From Ampelomyces quisqualis (lineage: Eukaryota > Ascomycota > Dothideomycetes > Pleosporales > Phaeosphaeriaceae), in the NCBI GenBank assembly GCA_018398575.1, contig JAGTXZ010000024.1, positions 1,798,001-1,862,000 on the forward strand: a stretch of DNA of 64,000 nt, in the 5' to 3' direction. The notes beneath the pieces are model-generated. The model was given only the letters and a program-made list of their open reading frames with translations, made no database searches and was not told the origin of the DNA. Below, one piece after another: positions 13,401-24,163 of the stretch. The position numbers and the translations under genes were made by a program. Numbering within the stretch: the first letter of the stretch is position 1; each line of letters opens with the position of its first letter.

Positions 13401-13985
13401 TACATTAAGATAAGAAGCCTTAAGGGCGTTGTAATTAAATGCTAGACTCTAGTATAAGACAAAGTTAAGCCTAGTAGTAATACAACCTAGAATAGTATAC
13501 AAATAATAATAGCTAACTACATAATATAGTGTACTTTACTTTAGGCAGTAACAGTAATATTATAAACCTAGTAGGTACTACTAGAAACAAGAGGCAAAGG
13601 CGCCTCTACTTAGAGCTTAACAACAACACTAAAGACAATAACTATAAATAACAAAAGATAATAAGAGTGCTAGTAGACTTAGCCTGTAAACTATTAACAG
13701 AACTTAAAGCAAATAGTAGCAAACGCTTTAACAAACAGAGCAGGGGTAAGAAGAAGAAGAATAACAGCCTAGACATACGCATTAAGACCTTAACTACTAA
13801 AATTAAGCGCCTAGAGAAGTAGAATAATAGTACTACAAAGAAAGTAAAAGGAAGTAAAAACAAAGATACTGCGCAAACACAAAATAACGTAACATCTACA
13901 CTAATTACTATATCTAGACAGAAACGTAAAGGTACTATAGAAAAACAACAGAAGTTGCTAGAAGAAGATGCCTACTCTAGTAGTA
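10471..13985. other. RIP-degraded repeat DNA, unclassified
   Basis: AT-rich sequence with frequent TAG/TAA. Short open stretches (for example 10,496-10,690) look like chance survivors. From about 12,720 one plus-strand frame becomes protein-like between RIP-type stops and may be the 5' part of the frame described at 13,990, but the connection is not certain. A two-copy 171-bp repeat lies at 11,842-12,183. Confidence 0.55.
11842..12183. repeat. 171-bp direct tandem repeat, two copies
   Basis: The sequence from ttgtctact at 11,842 is repeated from ctgtctact at 12,013. Shared blocks include gcactagta, gactaaagagagt and gtaagaattttacttagtgc. Copy two ends in a short run of 10-bp gtgctatata-like repeats (about 12,150-12,185). 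Differences are mainly transitions. Confidence 0.85.
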
Positions 13986-13989
13986 AAGA

Positions 13990-14677
13990 AGAATAAGAAG
14001 AGTATAATAAAGGTAATAGAGATAAAGATAAAGAGCTTTAGTTAGTAAAACAACTTACGTTAGAAGAAAAGCTATAGCTCTAAGCCCTACTAAACGTAAG
14101 GTAAGTGCACTATAGAGAGCCTGTAACTATAATCTACGCAACTAATACGCAAGACAGAACAGCAGATAAACTGTAAGCTTAAATTAGAGTAGTAATAGAA
14201 CACTACTAAGAAGACAAATAGCAAGAAGTAGCTAACTTCTTTAGATTTCTACTAAAAGACTTTAAGGATAACGTGCCTATAATACTACATTTATTATAGG
14301 AACTAACAGTCCTATTTATAGCATACTAACTAATAGAGGCTTACATACTTTATAAAAAAGAGCTATCTTTAGATAATAGCAGCATATTTAGGAATATAAT
14401 AGGTATAGAGAAAATAAAATTAGCTGTACTTATAATAATTATAGAGTATGCGCACTTTAAGAACTAGACTAAAGTGCAAGAGAACTAATTAAAGAATAAA
14501 ACTAGTTAATATAGAGCTAAAGATAATAGTTAAGAACAGTACCCTATAATAGACTAACAGATATTTCTATATGCATGTAAAAAAAACCCTTTAATGCTAG
14601 AAGAGCTATAGTTAGCAGCATCTATAGTAAGTAAATAGAGCTGCGCACTAGCTGTATAGAAGGCTAAGATTATTACT
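13990..14677 (+). pseudogene. Long degraded frame, part left of element A
   Basis: A plus-strand frame with only TAG/TAA interruptions runs into the left LTR of element A. If element A and one copy of its 5-bp target duplication are removed, the frame continues without shift at 21,675. That joins an ...AVWKAKIIT phrase to IGLYKSK. Together the two parts give at least about 900 codons. I do not recognise the family. It is probably a large protein of an older mobile element. It was split by the insertion and later damaged by RIP. Confidence 0.55.
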
Positions 14678-14959
14678 TGTAAGAGGTTTGTATAGCAGCA
14701 AAGTCACAGGATAACAATAGCAGTACAGGTAGAAGTAAGTTAATTCCTGTTCTGCTACTTTAGTGCAGAACTGCCCTTTTGTAGATACAACTAGACGCGT
14801 GTCTTTACAACTAGAATGCACTAGGTCCGCGCTAGCGTAGCGCTATTAAGACGCTAGGGCAGCTGTGCGCGTCCTACGCGTAAGGACGCCAGAGTAGCGT
14901 TGTTGTAGCGCAGGCGCATTGCTGCGTAACCAACAGCTCTACGCTATAGCATCCTTATA
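14678..14959 (-). repeat. Element A LTR, left (3' LTR of element)
   Basis: 282 bp, nearly identical to 21,388-21,669. It begins tgtaagagg; its end is mutated from ttaca to ttata. The target duplication ttact lies directly outside at 14,673-14,677. Differences from the partner are mainly transitions. Confidence 0.95.
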
Positions 14960-14963
14960 ATTA

Positions 14964-14976
14964 TTCCTTCCCCTCT
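14964..14976 (-). other. Polypurine tract of element A
   Basis: On the minus strand this reads agaggggaaggaa and ends four bases before the 3' LTR. Position and composition fit the plus-strand primer of an LTR retrotransposon, and they independently support the minus-strand orientation of gag-pol. Confidence 0.75.
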
Positions 14977-14978
14977 AG

Positions 14979-14997
14979 AATTGCTGTCCCAGCAATT
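14979..14997. repeat. 19-bp perfect hairpin beside element A LTR
   Basis: The text aattgctg tcc cagcaatt is an 8-bp perfect inverted repeat with a 3-base loop, directly inside the polypurine tract. It could form a hairpin in either strand's transcript. Function unknown; it may be a terminator-like structure or chance. Confidence 0.5.
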
Positions 14998-15133
14998 TGT
15001 ATAACGTTAGGTCTTGTTAGCGCGTGCCTAACGTTGTTGTTGTAAGGGCTGTTGTTGTGCCAAGGCTAAAACTCTAGGTAAATCTAAGAGGCAGCGGGTA
15101 GCTATAGTAATAGCAGAATTATAGCAGAACTTC

Positions 15134-16292
15134 GTGTGCCTAATCTTTTCTGCTTCCTTAGTAACAATTACATTACTATTACTACTACACTATCTCCTAG
15201 CTCTACGCCGTCGCAACTCTGTCGCCCCTACATTAATTACTATAAGCACTACGCCTGTGCTGCCTGCTACCTCTACTGTCCCTATAAGTAGTGTAACGCT
15301 AGCGTTGCGACGTCGCTAACCTAGCGTTTAGGCTACGCCTGTTGCCTGCCGCAGTAGCGTTCCTAATATTAAGCTAGCTAAGCTAGTTTGCCTGCGTTGT
15401 GCCAAGGGTCTAAAGATTAATAGCATAGCGTATAACTACGTCCTTAGCGGCCTACAGTGCAATAGGTGCGCCTACAAGAAGAAGTCCTGCACTCTAGTGC
15501 TACTAAGTTTTGTTAAGGGCTAGAATGCTCTATACTAGCAGCAGCAGCGCTTTGCTGCTAATAAGGCTAGGGCAGACCTAGATGTTAACGCGTAGGAGAC
15601 AGCGTTGCGCTAGTAGACTACCTTAGTAGAGCTTTTCCTCTGTAAGGAGGTAAAGTTTAAGAGTCGCTATTAGCCTAAGGGCAATAAGATCTAGATCCTG
15701 CAGGTTAAGGCAACTAACCGCCTCTCTACTGCAGTAGAGGGCATTCTTAATCTTCTGCAGGCCTAAGTAAGTTATTTTTTCTTGTTTCTCGCAGTTGCTG
15801 CGCTGTTGTTCTAACGTTGTCTAGGCTAATCTGCCGCTGCTTAGCAAGGCCAACGCGCAGTCTAACTCTAACCTTAATTTAGAGAGAGCCGCTAGCAACC
15901 AGGGCTCTAATTCTAGGGGGCGCAAGGAGCAGGAGGAGGAGAGAGATAAAACCCCTCCTCCTTAGAGCCCTACCCCTACGCTCCCTCCCTCCAAAGGAAA
16001 GGGCAAGGCTAAGGGCAAGGCTAAGGCTAAGGCTAAGGCCCCTAAGAAACGCCTAGCCAAGTCCTAGCCAACTAGGCAGCCTCTTTTCAAGCGCCCTGCT
16101 ACTAAGAGCAAGCTAAAGCGCTCTTAACGCGCTGCTACCACGCTGTTAACTTGCAAGCTAGTAGGTAATCTGGGTAAAGCTGCTGCAGAGGAGCAGAAAG
16201 GTGTAGGAGAGGTTAAGAGGGAGGATAAGGAGGGTAGTAGGGACAAGTTCTCTATCCCTAAGGACCTGGATAACAAGGACTTCTTAGAGTAA
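15134..16292 (+). pseudogene. Extra antisense frame of element A, Cys-cluster protein
   Basis: The region between the chromodomain and 3' LTR of element A codes on the strand opposite to gag-pol. From a GTG at 15,134 (true start unknown, possibly upstream) a frame runs about 210 codons with only TAG/TAA interruptions. It contains CLRC at 15,389-15,400 and the cluster CNRC-x6-C at 15,458-15,490, followed by a Trp- and Leu-rich stretch. Near 15,767 the open frame shifts beside a GTAAGT, suggesting an intron or an indel. It then continues to about 16,292 as a Lys/Ala/Pro-rich basic tail with few stops. The Cys spacing suggests zinc binding. No enzymatic motif is seen. A frame with the same CX2CX6C spacing is found in element B. 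Confidence 0.6.
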
Positions 16293-16348
16293 GCTAGCGT
16301 TTGTGCCTAGTTACGCTGCTTAGGCGCTAGCGTTGCGCCGCTAAGGCG

Positions 16349-16409
16349 CCTGGTTTTTTTTTTTTTCTTTTTTCTTTTTTTTTCCTTTGTTTTTCCTTTT
16401 GTTTTTTCT
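16349..16409. repeat. T-rich low-complexity tract
   Basis: About 60 bases made almost only of T with scattered C and G. It lies between the 3' end of the antisense frame and the end of the chromodomain of element A. It separates two convergent frames and could provide 3'-end signals, but this is inference. Confidence 0.6.
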
Positions 16410-16439
16410 GTATATTAATTTGTAATAATAATTAATCTC

Positions 16440-19400
16440 CTCTCTAGTTATACTTTTCTATAAGTAATTTGTCTATGTCTTTTTAATTAACCCACTCGTT
16501 ATATTCCAGTAGCTAGCCTTTCTATTTAACTAGGTAATTTACTAAACGTCTGTTGCGCTGCTTTGCCAGGACAGCTTTAACCTTGTAGCATTGCCCTAGC
16601 TTGTTGCTGTTGTCTAGGTTAACAGGCCTAGGTAGAGTTAATTCTTCCTCTTTCCTTAGCACAAACAGCTAGAGCAAGGACGTATAGAATACAGGGTAGA
16701 CCTTTATATGTAATAGGAGTAAGATTCTAAAAGCTTGTAAGCTAATTTGCTTATCTACTAAGAAGGGGCCTATCTAGCGCAGCAACAGCTTTTTGCTAGC
16801 GCTGCGCAGGCGCAGATGCTTCGTTAATAAGAGAACTATATCCCCTGGTTTAAACCCTTAGAGCCTGTGTTTCTTGTTGTAATATTGTTCCTAGTATTGC
16901 AAACTTTTGCTCTAGTAATTGGCCAAAGCGTCCCAAGTTTGTATAAGCTTCTGCAACCTTTCTCTAATGCTAGGAACTTTAGTAGGCGCTGTTAGCTCGC
17001 AGTTAAGGCGCAGGTAGAACCTGTAGCAGGCAAAGAATAGAGATACTCCTAATATAGCCTGTCTAGCATTATTGTATGCAAACTCTGCTAGTAACAGGAG
17101 GTGTACCTAATTATCAAGTTAATTGCCTACAAAAGCCCTTAAGTATTGCTCTAGCGTTTGATTCTAACGCTCTGTTTAGCTGTCTGTTTGCAGATAGAAG
17201 GCAGTGCTAAGCCAGCGCTTCACCTTCGCTACAAAGCAGAAGTCTGCCTAGAACTGCAAAGTAAAGACACTTCCTTAGTCTAATACAATACCTTTAGGCA
17301 AGCCAAAGAATTGTACAACATGTTCTAAAAACAGATCTGCTAATTGTAAGGCAGTAACTGTTTTCTGTGTAGAGATATACTTAGCTATTTTTGTGTACCT
17401 GTTAACTACAACAAGTATTGCGTTGTACACAACGCTGTAGCGCTTGGCAGGCAGCAGGCCTGTAACAAAATCTATTGTAATTTCTTACCATAGTCCCTAA
17501 GGTTAGAGGAGCGCGTTTAATACGCTAGCAGGGCGCTGCTTAAGCAACTTTGTGCCTTAGCACACTAAGCAAGAGTTAATGTACTCCTTAAGCTCTTTCT
17601 TAAGCCTAGGCCAATAGTAGTATCAGGCCACAAGCTCAAGCGTTTTAGCCTGCCTAAAATAGCTAGCAAGTAGATCGTTGTGATACAGCTTAAGGAGCTT
17701 AGCCCTAAGGGCCAGCTCTAGTAAGACATACAATTAGTCCTTAAACTAAAGGCTGCCTAAAGCGTTAAGCTTCTAGTGCCTTAGGCGTTTGCTAGCGCCT
17801 TAACAGGCAAACGCTAGGGATTTAACGTCCCTGCGTATTGCAACTGCTTCTAGGTCATTCTGTTGTGCTTGTACACAGATTTTAAAAAAGGACTTAGAGA
17901 GTTCCTTATAAGCTAACCTCCCTAAGGCTGCAGCTTTTGCTTGTAACTGCGTAACCCTTTGGGCTATTACTAGTCTGCCCTTAGGAATCTCCTAATTAGA
18001 GCTGTAGCTCCTAGCTGTTGCCTTAACGCTGTGCGTTAGGCTTTGTAACTGCGTAACCCTTTAGGTTACTACTAGTCCGCCCTTAGAAATCTCCTAATCA
18101 GAGCTGTAGCTTGTAGCCGTTGCTTTAACACTGTGCGCTAGGCTTATAGAAACATCTTTACTAAGATATAGAGTGCCCGCTTACTGTTAAGCTGTTATCT
18201 AGCTTCCTACTAACGCCAGCTCCTCCCTAGGTAGCTTAGCTTAGGTTCCTGCTAGCTGCAACTTCTTTTGCAGTGCTAGCAACATGTCTAATAGTTAAAC
18301 ATCTAGCGTATTGCTGTTATCCACAGGTTGCCTTAAAGGCCTGTCCGCAGAATTTGTCTTTCTAGACCAATGCTTAATCTTAAAGTTGTAAGCAGCTAGC
18401 TTTATTGCCTAGCCAGCCTGTCTCCTAGACAGAGTTAACGTGCCTATAAAGCCGCGTAGGTTGTTATAGTCTGTCTATATTTCCAACCAAATTGCTAGCC
18501 CCTTAACGTAGTAACGCTAGTGCTGCACTGCCGCAACAATAGTAAAGAGCTCTAGGTTGTATGTGTAGTAGTTTCTTTCTGCAGGCAAAAGCTTCCTTAA
18601 CCAGAAGGCTACAGAGTGCTAGTTTCCATCTGCATAAAGTTAGGAGAAGATGCCCGCTACTCCCTAAATAGAGGTATTAGTTTCTAACTTAGATAGAAGT
18701 GTATAATTGTAGTGCTGCAGGACAAGCGCAGTTGCAAACCTGTTGCATAGCTAGCGCTTTGCTTTCTCTGCAGCGTCAGGCTAGTTAAAAGGACTAGACT
18801 TCTTCCCTTAAACTAATCCTTTTAGGAGATTAGTAATTAAGCTAACAATAACAGAGAAACCCTATATAAAGCGTTAATAGAAGTTTGCAAAGCCTAAGAA
18901 GACTTAAACATCCTTAAAAGACGTTAGCGTAGGCTAATTAATAACTGCGTAAACCTGTTCTAGATCTATTGTAACGCTGTCAAGGCGCACAATAAACCCT
19001 AGGAACTTAACTTAGTTAGTAGCAAAGGTACACTTTTTCAAATTAACAAAAAGGCTGTATTCTCTTAGCTTGGCGAGTACTTTTCTTACCTGTTCCTAAT
19101 AATCCTCCCCCTTTTAAGAAAAGATCAGGATATTGTCAAGATAGACAACGCAAAAGATATCTAAATACAGGGCTAAGGCTCTGTTAATATACCCCTAGAA
19201 CGTAGCAGGCGCGTTAGTTAGCCCAAAGAGTATAACCATGTACTTAAAGTAGCTGTATCGCGTGCAAAACGCTGTCTTCTACTCGTTGCCTTGCTAGATC
19301 CTAATCTAGTAATACGCGTTCTTAAGATCAAGCTTAGTAAACTTTACTAATCTACAGAGCCAATCAAGGGTTTCCCCAATTAAGGGAAGAGCTAGTCTGT

Positions 19401-21340
19401 TCTTCTTAGTAACTCAATTAAGGCCTTAATAATCTACGCAAAGGCGTAGCGTTCTATCTTTTTTAGGCACAAACAGAATAGGTGCCCCTGCAGGGCTTGT
19501 GCTTTCTTAGATCTAGCCTAGGCTTTGCGCTGTTGCTAAGTAGTTGCGCAGCACGCTTAGCTCCTTTAGTAAGAGGTTGTAGAGCAGCCTATATAGAGCT
19601 GTAGTTCCTTCTTTTAACTTAATAGCGTAGTTGCCTCTATAGTGCTGCAGCAGCGCGTTAGCAGCGTTACTGTTCGCAACGTCTTCAAAATTCTTAAGTT
19701 TAAGAGGCTACAATAGGCATTTAGCAGAGGAGAATTGTAGACTGCCTACTAGGACTGCGTACACGCTTAGCTTGTTGTAAAGAGATCCTGCAAAGGTTTT
19801 TGCGTCTTTAACCCTTATTGTATTAGTGTTAAGCTTATAGCGCTACTGCTTCAACTTGCAGTTAATAACAACGCGCCCCTCTTTTAGGCTTAGTAGACCC
19901 AAAATAACAGGTTGTGCCGCATTAGCAATCCTGTATAGGATAGTAGTAAAGGACTTGGTTACGCCCTAGTCGTCCTTTATTGTCAGATAAGCTTAATAAG
20001 CGTAGAAGCTAGGCACAGTGCTTAAGTCTAGCAAGCAGATAGTTAGTAGCGCAGCGCTGTTAATACAAGGGAGATCCTTAAGCAAGGCAACTCTCTCGTC
20101 AATAGTGCTAAGTTCTGCACTGCAGTTAATTAGGATTTGTGTAGGCTGCGCAGCGCTGTTGTTACGCAGCGTTCTAAGTACTTCAATACAATCCTCCTGT
20201 TGTAGTAGGACTTAGGCTGTTAAGAGAGAGGCTCCTCTTAGGCCTGCTTGTTTTTTGTTTGTATTGCGTTTGAACTAGTAACAGGAGAAGAGCTGTTAAG
20301 CCTTAATCTACACTCTCTAGCCCAATAGCCTATCTTGCCGCAATAGTAGCAGGCGTTAGTTAGCTTTAGGCTTAGGTTTGCAGTGCTAGCAACACAACGT
20401 TATAGAGCTGTTGCGTCTAGTTTAGGCTGCAAAGTTTTTCCTGTACCAGGCGTTCTGTGTGTATAACAGTGTAGCAACAGCATACTGCTGCTACAGCGCA
20501 AGTTGTCTTTTAGCGTTGCGGCGCGTTTAACAAGTTCTCTGCAGGTAGTAGAGAACTTAGTGTAGTTAGAAAGAGCTACTCTAATCTCTAGGCAGAGTTT
20601 GCTATACAAGTGCATTACTAGGTGTTTCTATTTGTAAGAGGGATTTACCTAATTTTCTAAAGTAGATAGATAGGCTGCAAATTTGTTCACTGTTTAGCTG
20701 TCCTTTTAGGATGCCTTTTGATACTGCATAGTAACTTAAAGCTCCCTATTTACAGGGCTCTTAATCTAATTAAGTAGAAAGGATATTATGTCGCGCTACG
20801 CCAGCGTTTCGCCATTGTCTTCCTGTTCCCTCTATATCTACATTTGTTAAAACGTAGTTTGTAGGTATTAGAGGGTAAAGGCAATCTTTTAATCCTTAAG
20901 CTAGAAGGCTAAAGGGTCTAATCAAAAGGCAATAGATAGCCTAGCCTTAAAGTCCTAATACTCTCTAATTCCCTTGCCTTCAAAGATAAGGATTTTCTTA
21001 ATCTTTGGCCCGCGTCCTAGTAGCGCTAATAGGTTAAGTTAGAGGCGTCGCGCCAGTAGGGACGTGTCGCGTCCAACCAGAGGAGTTAGTAGATCTGTTT
21101 TATTTGGGGCGCCTAAGGGCTGTTCAGGAGGTAGGAGAGGTTGTTTACCTGCTAATAATTGCTCCTATTAGCGTACTTCCTCTTCTAGAGTCTAAATCTC
21201 AGCTTGCTCCTTAAGTTCTTAGCGCTAGCGCTTTAGCTGCGCTAAGCGTTTGCCTAGGCTAAGCATCAATTTCTTATTAGAGGTGTTTTCTCTTAATAGA
21301 TTAGCTAGTAGGCTTAGGGGCAGATCCTAATCTATTGTTA
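16440..21340 (-). pseudogene. gag-pol remnant of chromovirus A
   Basis: Read on the minus strand. A gag-type CCHC zinc knuckle (CYYCGKIGYWAREC) lies at 20,310-20,351. The reverse transcriptase palm follows at about 19,450-19,080. Its catalytic box reads YLDN at 19,132-19,143 where YLDD is normal. The downstream FLGF phrase and RNase H region lie at about 19,000-18,400. The CxxC end of the integrase HHCC finger lies near 17,550-17,570. A well kept chromodomain (YLVKWKG...NEWV) lies at about 16,560-16,440. The frame is broken by many TAG/TAA at Trp or Gln positions, so no polyprotein can be made. The protease was not located. The product would have been a retrotransposon polyprotein whose chromodomain targets modified histones. 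Confidence 0.88.
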
Positions 21341-21387
21341 TTAAGTAACTAGGCCGCTATCCTTTTGCAAGGTAGAGGAATTAAAAC

Positions 21388-21669
21388 TGTAAGAGGTTTG
21401 TATAGCAGCAAAGTTACAGGATAACAATAGCAGTACAAGTAGAAGTAAGTTAATTCTTGTTCTGCTACTTTAGTGCAGAACTGCCCTTTTGTAGATACAA
21501 CTAGACGCGTGTCTTTATAACTAAAATGCACTAGGTCTGCGCTAGCGTAGCGCTGTTAAGACGCTAGGGCAGCTGTGCGCGTCCTACGCGTAAGGACGCT
21601 AGGGTAGCGTTGTTGTGGCGCAGGCGCATTACCGCGTAACCAACAGCTCTACGCTGTAGCATCCTTACA
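21388..21669 (-). repeat. Element A LTR, right (5' LTR of element)
   Basis: 282 bp, starting tgtaagagg and ending ccttaca, followed by the target duplication ttact at 21,670-21,674. On the minus strand it has a TATA-like ttataaag about 120 bases into the LTR, consistent with the promoter-bearing 5' LTR. Confidence 0.95.
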
Positions 21670-23715
21670 TTACTATAGGCCTCTACAAATCTAAATAGTG
21701 TAACTTAAAAGACTCTCTTGCGCTCTATATCTACTTTATAGATAATACTCTCTTATAAGGTATAGGCGCACTAACAGCAGATAAAGAAATAGAGATAAAG
21801 ATTAATCTACAAGTTAAACAGCACTTTATAGCGTTTAACTAAAACGTCCTACTACGCAAATTTACAAAGAATAGTAAAAAGTATGTAAAGATAGTTCTAT
21901 AGTATATCTAAGAACGCTATATGCTAAAAGTCTACCTAAATGCAACTGCGCACTATCTAGCACTATCTGCTAGCTAATTTATAATTATATATAGCTATAC
22001 AATATTAGTAAAACGCGTGCTTAACAAATACTAAACTATAAGACTTATAACTACACGCAAAATATTATTAAGAGGTAGTAAAGTAAGCGTAAAAGACGCC
22101 TTTAATATTCCTAGCTACGTAGTAATCTAAGAATATATTATCTTTAACAAGTTCTATAACTGCAAATCTAAGAATACTATTATAGGTAACTTATACAAGA
22201 CTATTTAAATTAAGAACTATAGTTATTAGTAGAAGGCCTAGGCCCTCTTAGGTACACTAATAGAGAAGAGTCTCTATAAGATACTTATTTTTATCTCCCT
22301 AGCGCTTAGCAGACTACAAGATAATAAGAACTTCTTAAACTAGTACTATCTTACAGGCAAGAAGAATAACATAGATAGTTCTAAACTGTTTACTACTACT
22401 AACTCTGTATACGCAAGTATTAAGAAAGTTGTAGATATAAGAGAGATAAGAAAAATAGCAGGCCTAGTTATAGCAAAGGGCTAGAACACCTACTTATCTA
22501 AGGTATAAGAAGAAGTTAAAAATATACTTAATTCTCTAGAGTATATAGTGCTTATAGCGTTAGGAGAGAAGATTGCAGCAAGGTTTATGCTGCGTTAAAC
22601 TCTAGTTACGCAAGACCTATAGAGCTAAAAGATTTTAGGCATTAAGAGTAACTTCCTAACGTTCTACTAGCTATACTAAACAGATAACTTCTAATTAACT
22701 ATAGCTAATGCAATAATAAGATGCAAGAGAGTCCTACTGTAAGAAGAGCTAAGCAGCGCAAAAGCTAAGAGCACATACATATTTAACTGCGCTAAGTTAC
22801 AGAGTATTATAATATTTCTAATACTAGCCTAGCTTAAGGCTGCGCTGTTTAAAAGCAAAGGAAGTAAGAAAACTAAGCAGTTTATATTAATATATATCTA
22901 ATAGCACTTTTAGCAGCTAGATAAAGAAATATTTACTAATAACCTTAACTTACTGCTTATATATAGTGCAAAGTATAAGGTAATTAAGCTAGAAGCTAAG
23001 AAAACCTATGTTAAAACTAGACCTAATCCTAATTAGAGAAGCCTAGCAGATAATTAAACAGTACTGCGCAACGTTTAGGCTAAAATCCTTATTAGCTTAT
23101 ACAAACTATGTGTGCAACTAGTGCTCTAGTTAGAGCTGCAAAAAAAATTTAGCAAAGATATAGTTTTTCTACTAAGAGGAGAAATGCTAAAGTCTAAAAT
23201 AGACGCTGTGTTAGCAAAATAAAAAGACCTAGACTTAATATTTATTTTAGTAGCGTTAATAGCGTTTGCAGAAGCTATTACGCTAATTAAAGCAAATAAG
23301 GTTATAATTGCAGAGCCTTAAGACAAACAGGGCACTTAAGACTAATTTATATTTAGGGTATATTAACTAGGCTAGCTAGTAGACGTATACAAGAGTATTA
23401 TTCTGTACAACCTAGAAAGTAATCTAGAAACAAAAGTTCTAAAGAAGTAGAATGTAAAGACATTGTTACACAGTAGTCTACAAAGTATAATAATATAAGA
23501 AGGAGAAATTAAGTAAAATTATAATAAGGAAATCCTTATAAAGCTTAAGGGGCTAGTATAAATTAGGTAAATTAAGCAGTAGAACTGCAGAGTATAGTAC
23601 ACTACTGTGCAAAGCTATAGAATAAAAAACGCTTAAGTAGATATGTAGCCTAGTCCTAAGAGTATAAGAATACAAAAAGTATTGCAAAAGAAGTATATAC
23701 ATAGACGTAACACAA
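21670..23715 (+). pseudogene. Long degraded frame, part right of element A
   Basis: This continues the frame interrupted at 14,677 by element A. It can be followed for about 650 codons, with interruptions only by TAG or TAA. It is Lys-, Ile- and Leu-rich, with phrases such as LIALGEKIAARFMLR and KIAGLVIAKG. No catalytic motif was recognised and I do not name a family. A possible end is the TAA near 23,715. This could also be a mutated CAA, because the same frame stays fairly open up to the insertion site of element B at 23,862 and resumes after it at 32,186. Confidence 0.55.
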
Positions 23716-23862
23716 AATTAATTTAAAGCGCAAGGATAGTGTAGATTTACAGCAAAACCTAAACTAAGTAATAGCGCTATTAAAGAGATTGCCTTAGACT
23801 TAAACTATAGTTAGGTATAGTTAAGAATAGGCTGCTAACTAGTAACATAGTTATGCAGACAG

Positions 23863-24161
23863 TGTAATAAGCACATGTAAACACATGTTATATCTAATAC
23901 CTTATAAAGGCTTAGTAACAGATTATGTAGGGAGCTAGCAGATTAGGACTAAAAGCGCTCTAACAGCGCTCTAACTTAGCTACTACGCCTACTATAAATA
24001 TAAGCCTATAGCATAGATAGAGGACAAGTTTCTCTTGTTCTTCTATACAAGACCTATAGGTATATAGCTAATTTAGAATCTCTGATATAACACGCACTTC
24101 TATATGCCTCTAATACGTATCTAATTTAATCTTAATAGCTGTATCTACCTGTGTTGTTACA
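23863..24161 (+). repeat. Element B LTR 1 (5' LTR)
   Basis: 299 bp from tgtaataagcac to gttgttaca, preceded by the target duplication gacag. It contains a TATA box and a hairpin (separate entry). Near its start it carries the inverted repeat acatgt...acatgt. It matches LTR 2 and LTR 3 without length change; differences are mainly transitions. Confidence 0.95.
23993..24042 (+). promoter_or_regulatory. Element B LTR promoter: TATA box and start-site hairpin
   Basis: tataaata at 23,993 lies about 28 bases before aggacaagtttctcttgt (24,021-24,038). That spacing fits transcription starting at or just before the aggacaag. In LTR 2 and LTR 3 the same place reads AGGACAAG-tttct-CTTGTCCT, a perfect 8-bp hairpin. 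LTR 1 has one C-to-T change in the stem. The start site is inferred. Confidence 0.6.
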
Positions 24162-24163
24162 TT

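Larger units (their letters stand above)
14678..21669 (-). mobile_element. Ty3/Gypsy chromovirus A, full length, inactivated
   Basis: Two 282-bp direct repeats (14,678-14,959 and 21,388-21,669) start with tgtaag and end with ttaca or ttata. The element is flanked by the 5-bp target duplication ttact (14,673-14,677 and 21,670-21,674). On the minus strand the order is gag with a CCHC knuckle, reverse transcriptase/RNase H, integrase, chromodomain. This is the Ty3/Gypsy chromovirus order. A purine tract precedes the left LTR in element orientation. The element is less AT-rich than its surroundings but still has many TAG/TAA and a damaged reverse transcriptase motif. It is nested inside an older frame. 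Between chromodomain and 3' LTR it has an extra antisense frame. Confidence 0.95.

Noticed and set aside
15767..15794. GTAAGT...CAG as a 28-bp intron in the antisense frame of element A
   Set aside because: Too short for a spliceosomal intron. A longer intron with a downstream acceptor, or an indel, explains the frame change better.
21360..21387. Primer binding site of element A right after its 5' LTR
   Set aside because: I could match this sequence neither to a tRNA 3' end nor to the element's own RNA start, so no call is made.
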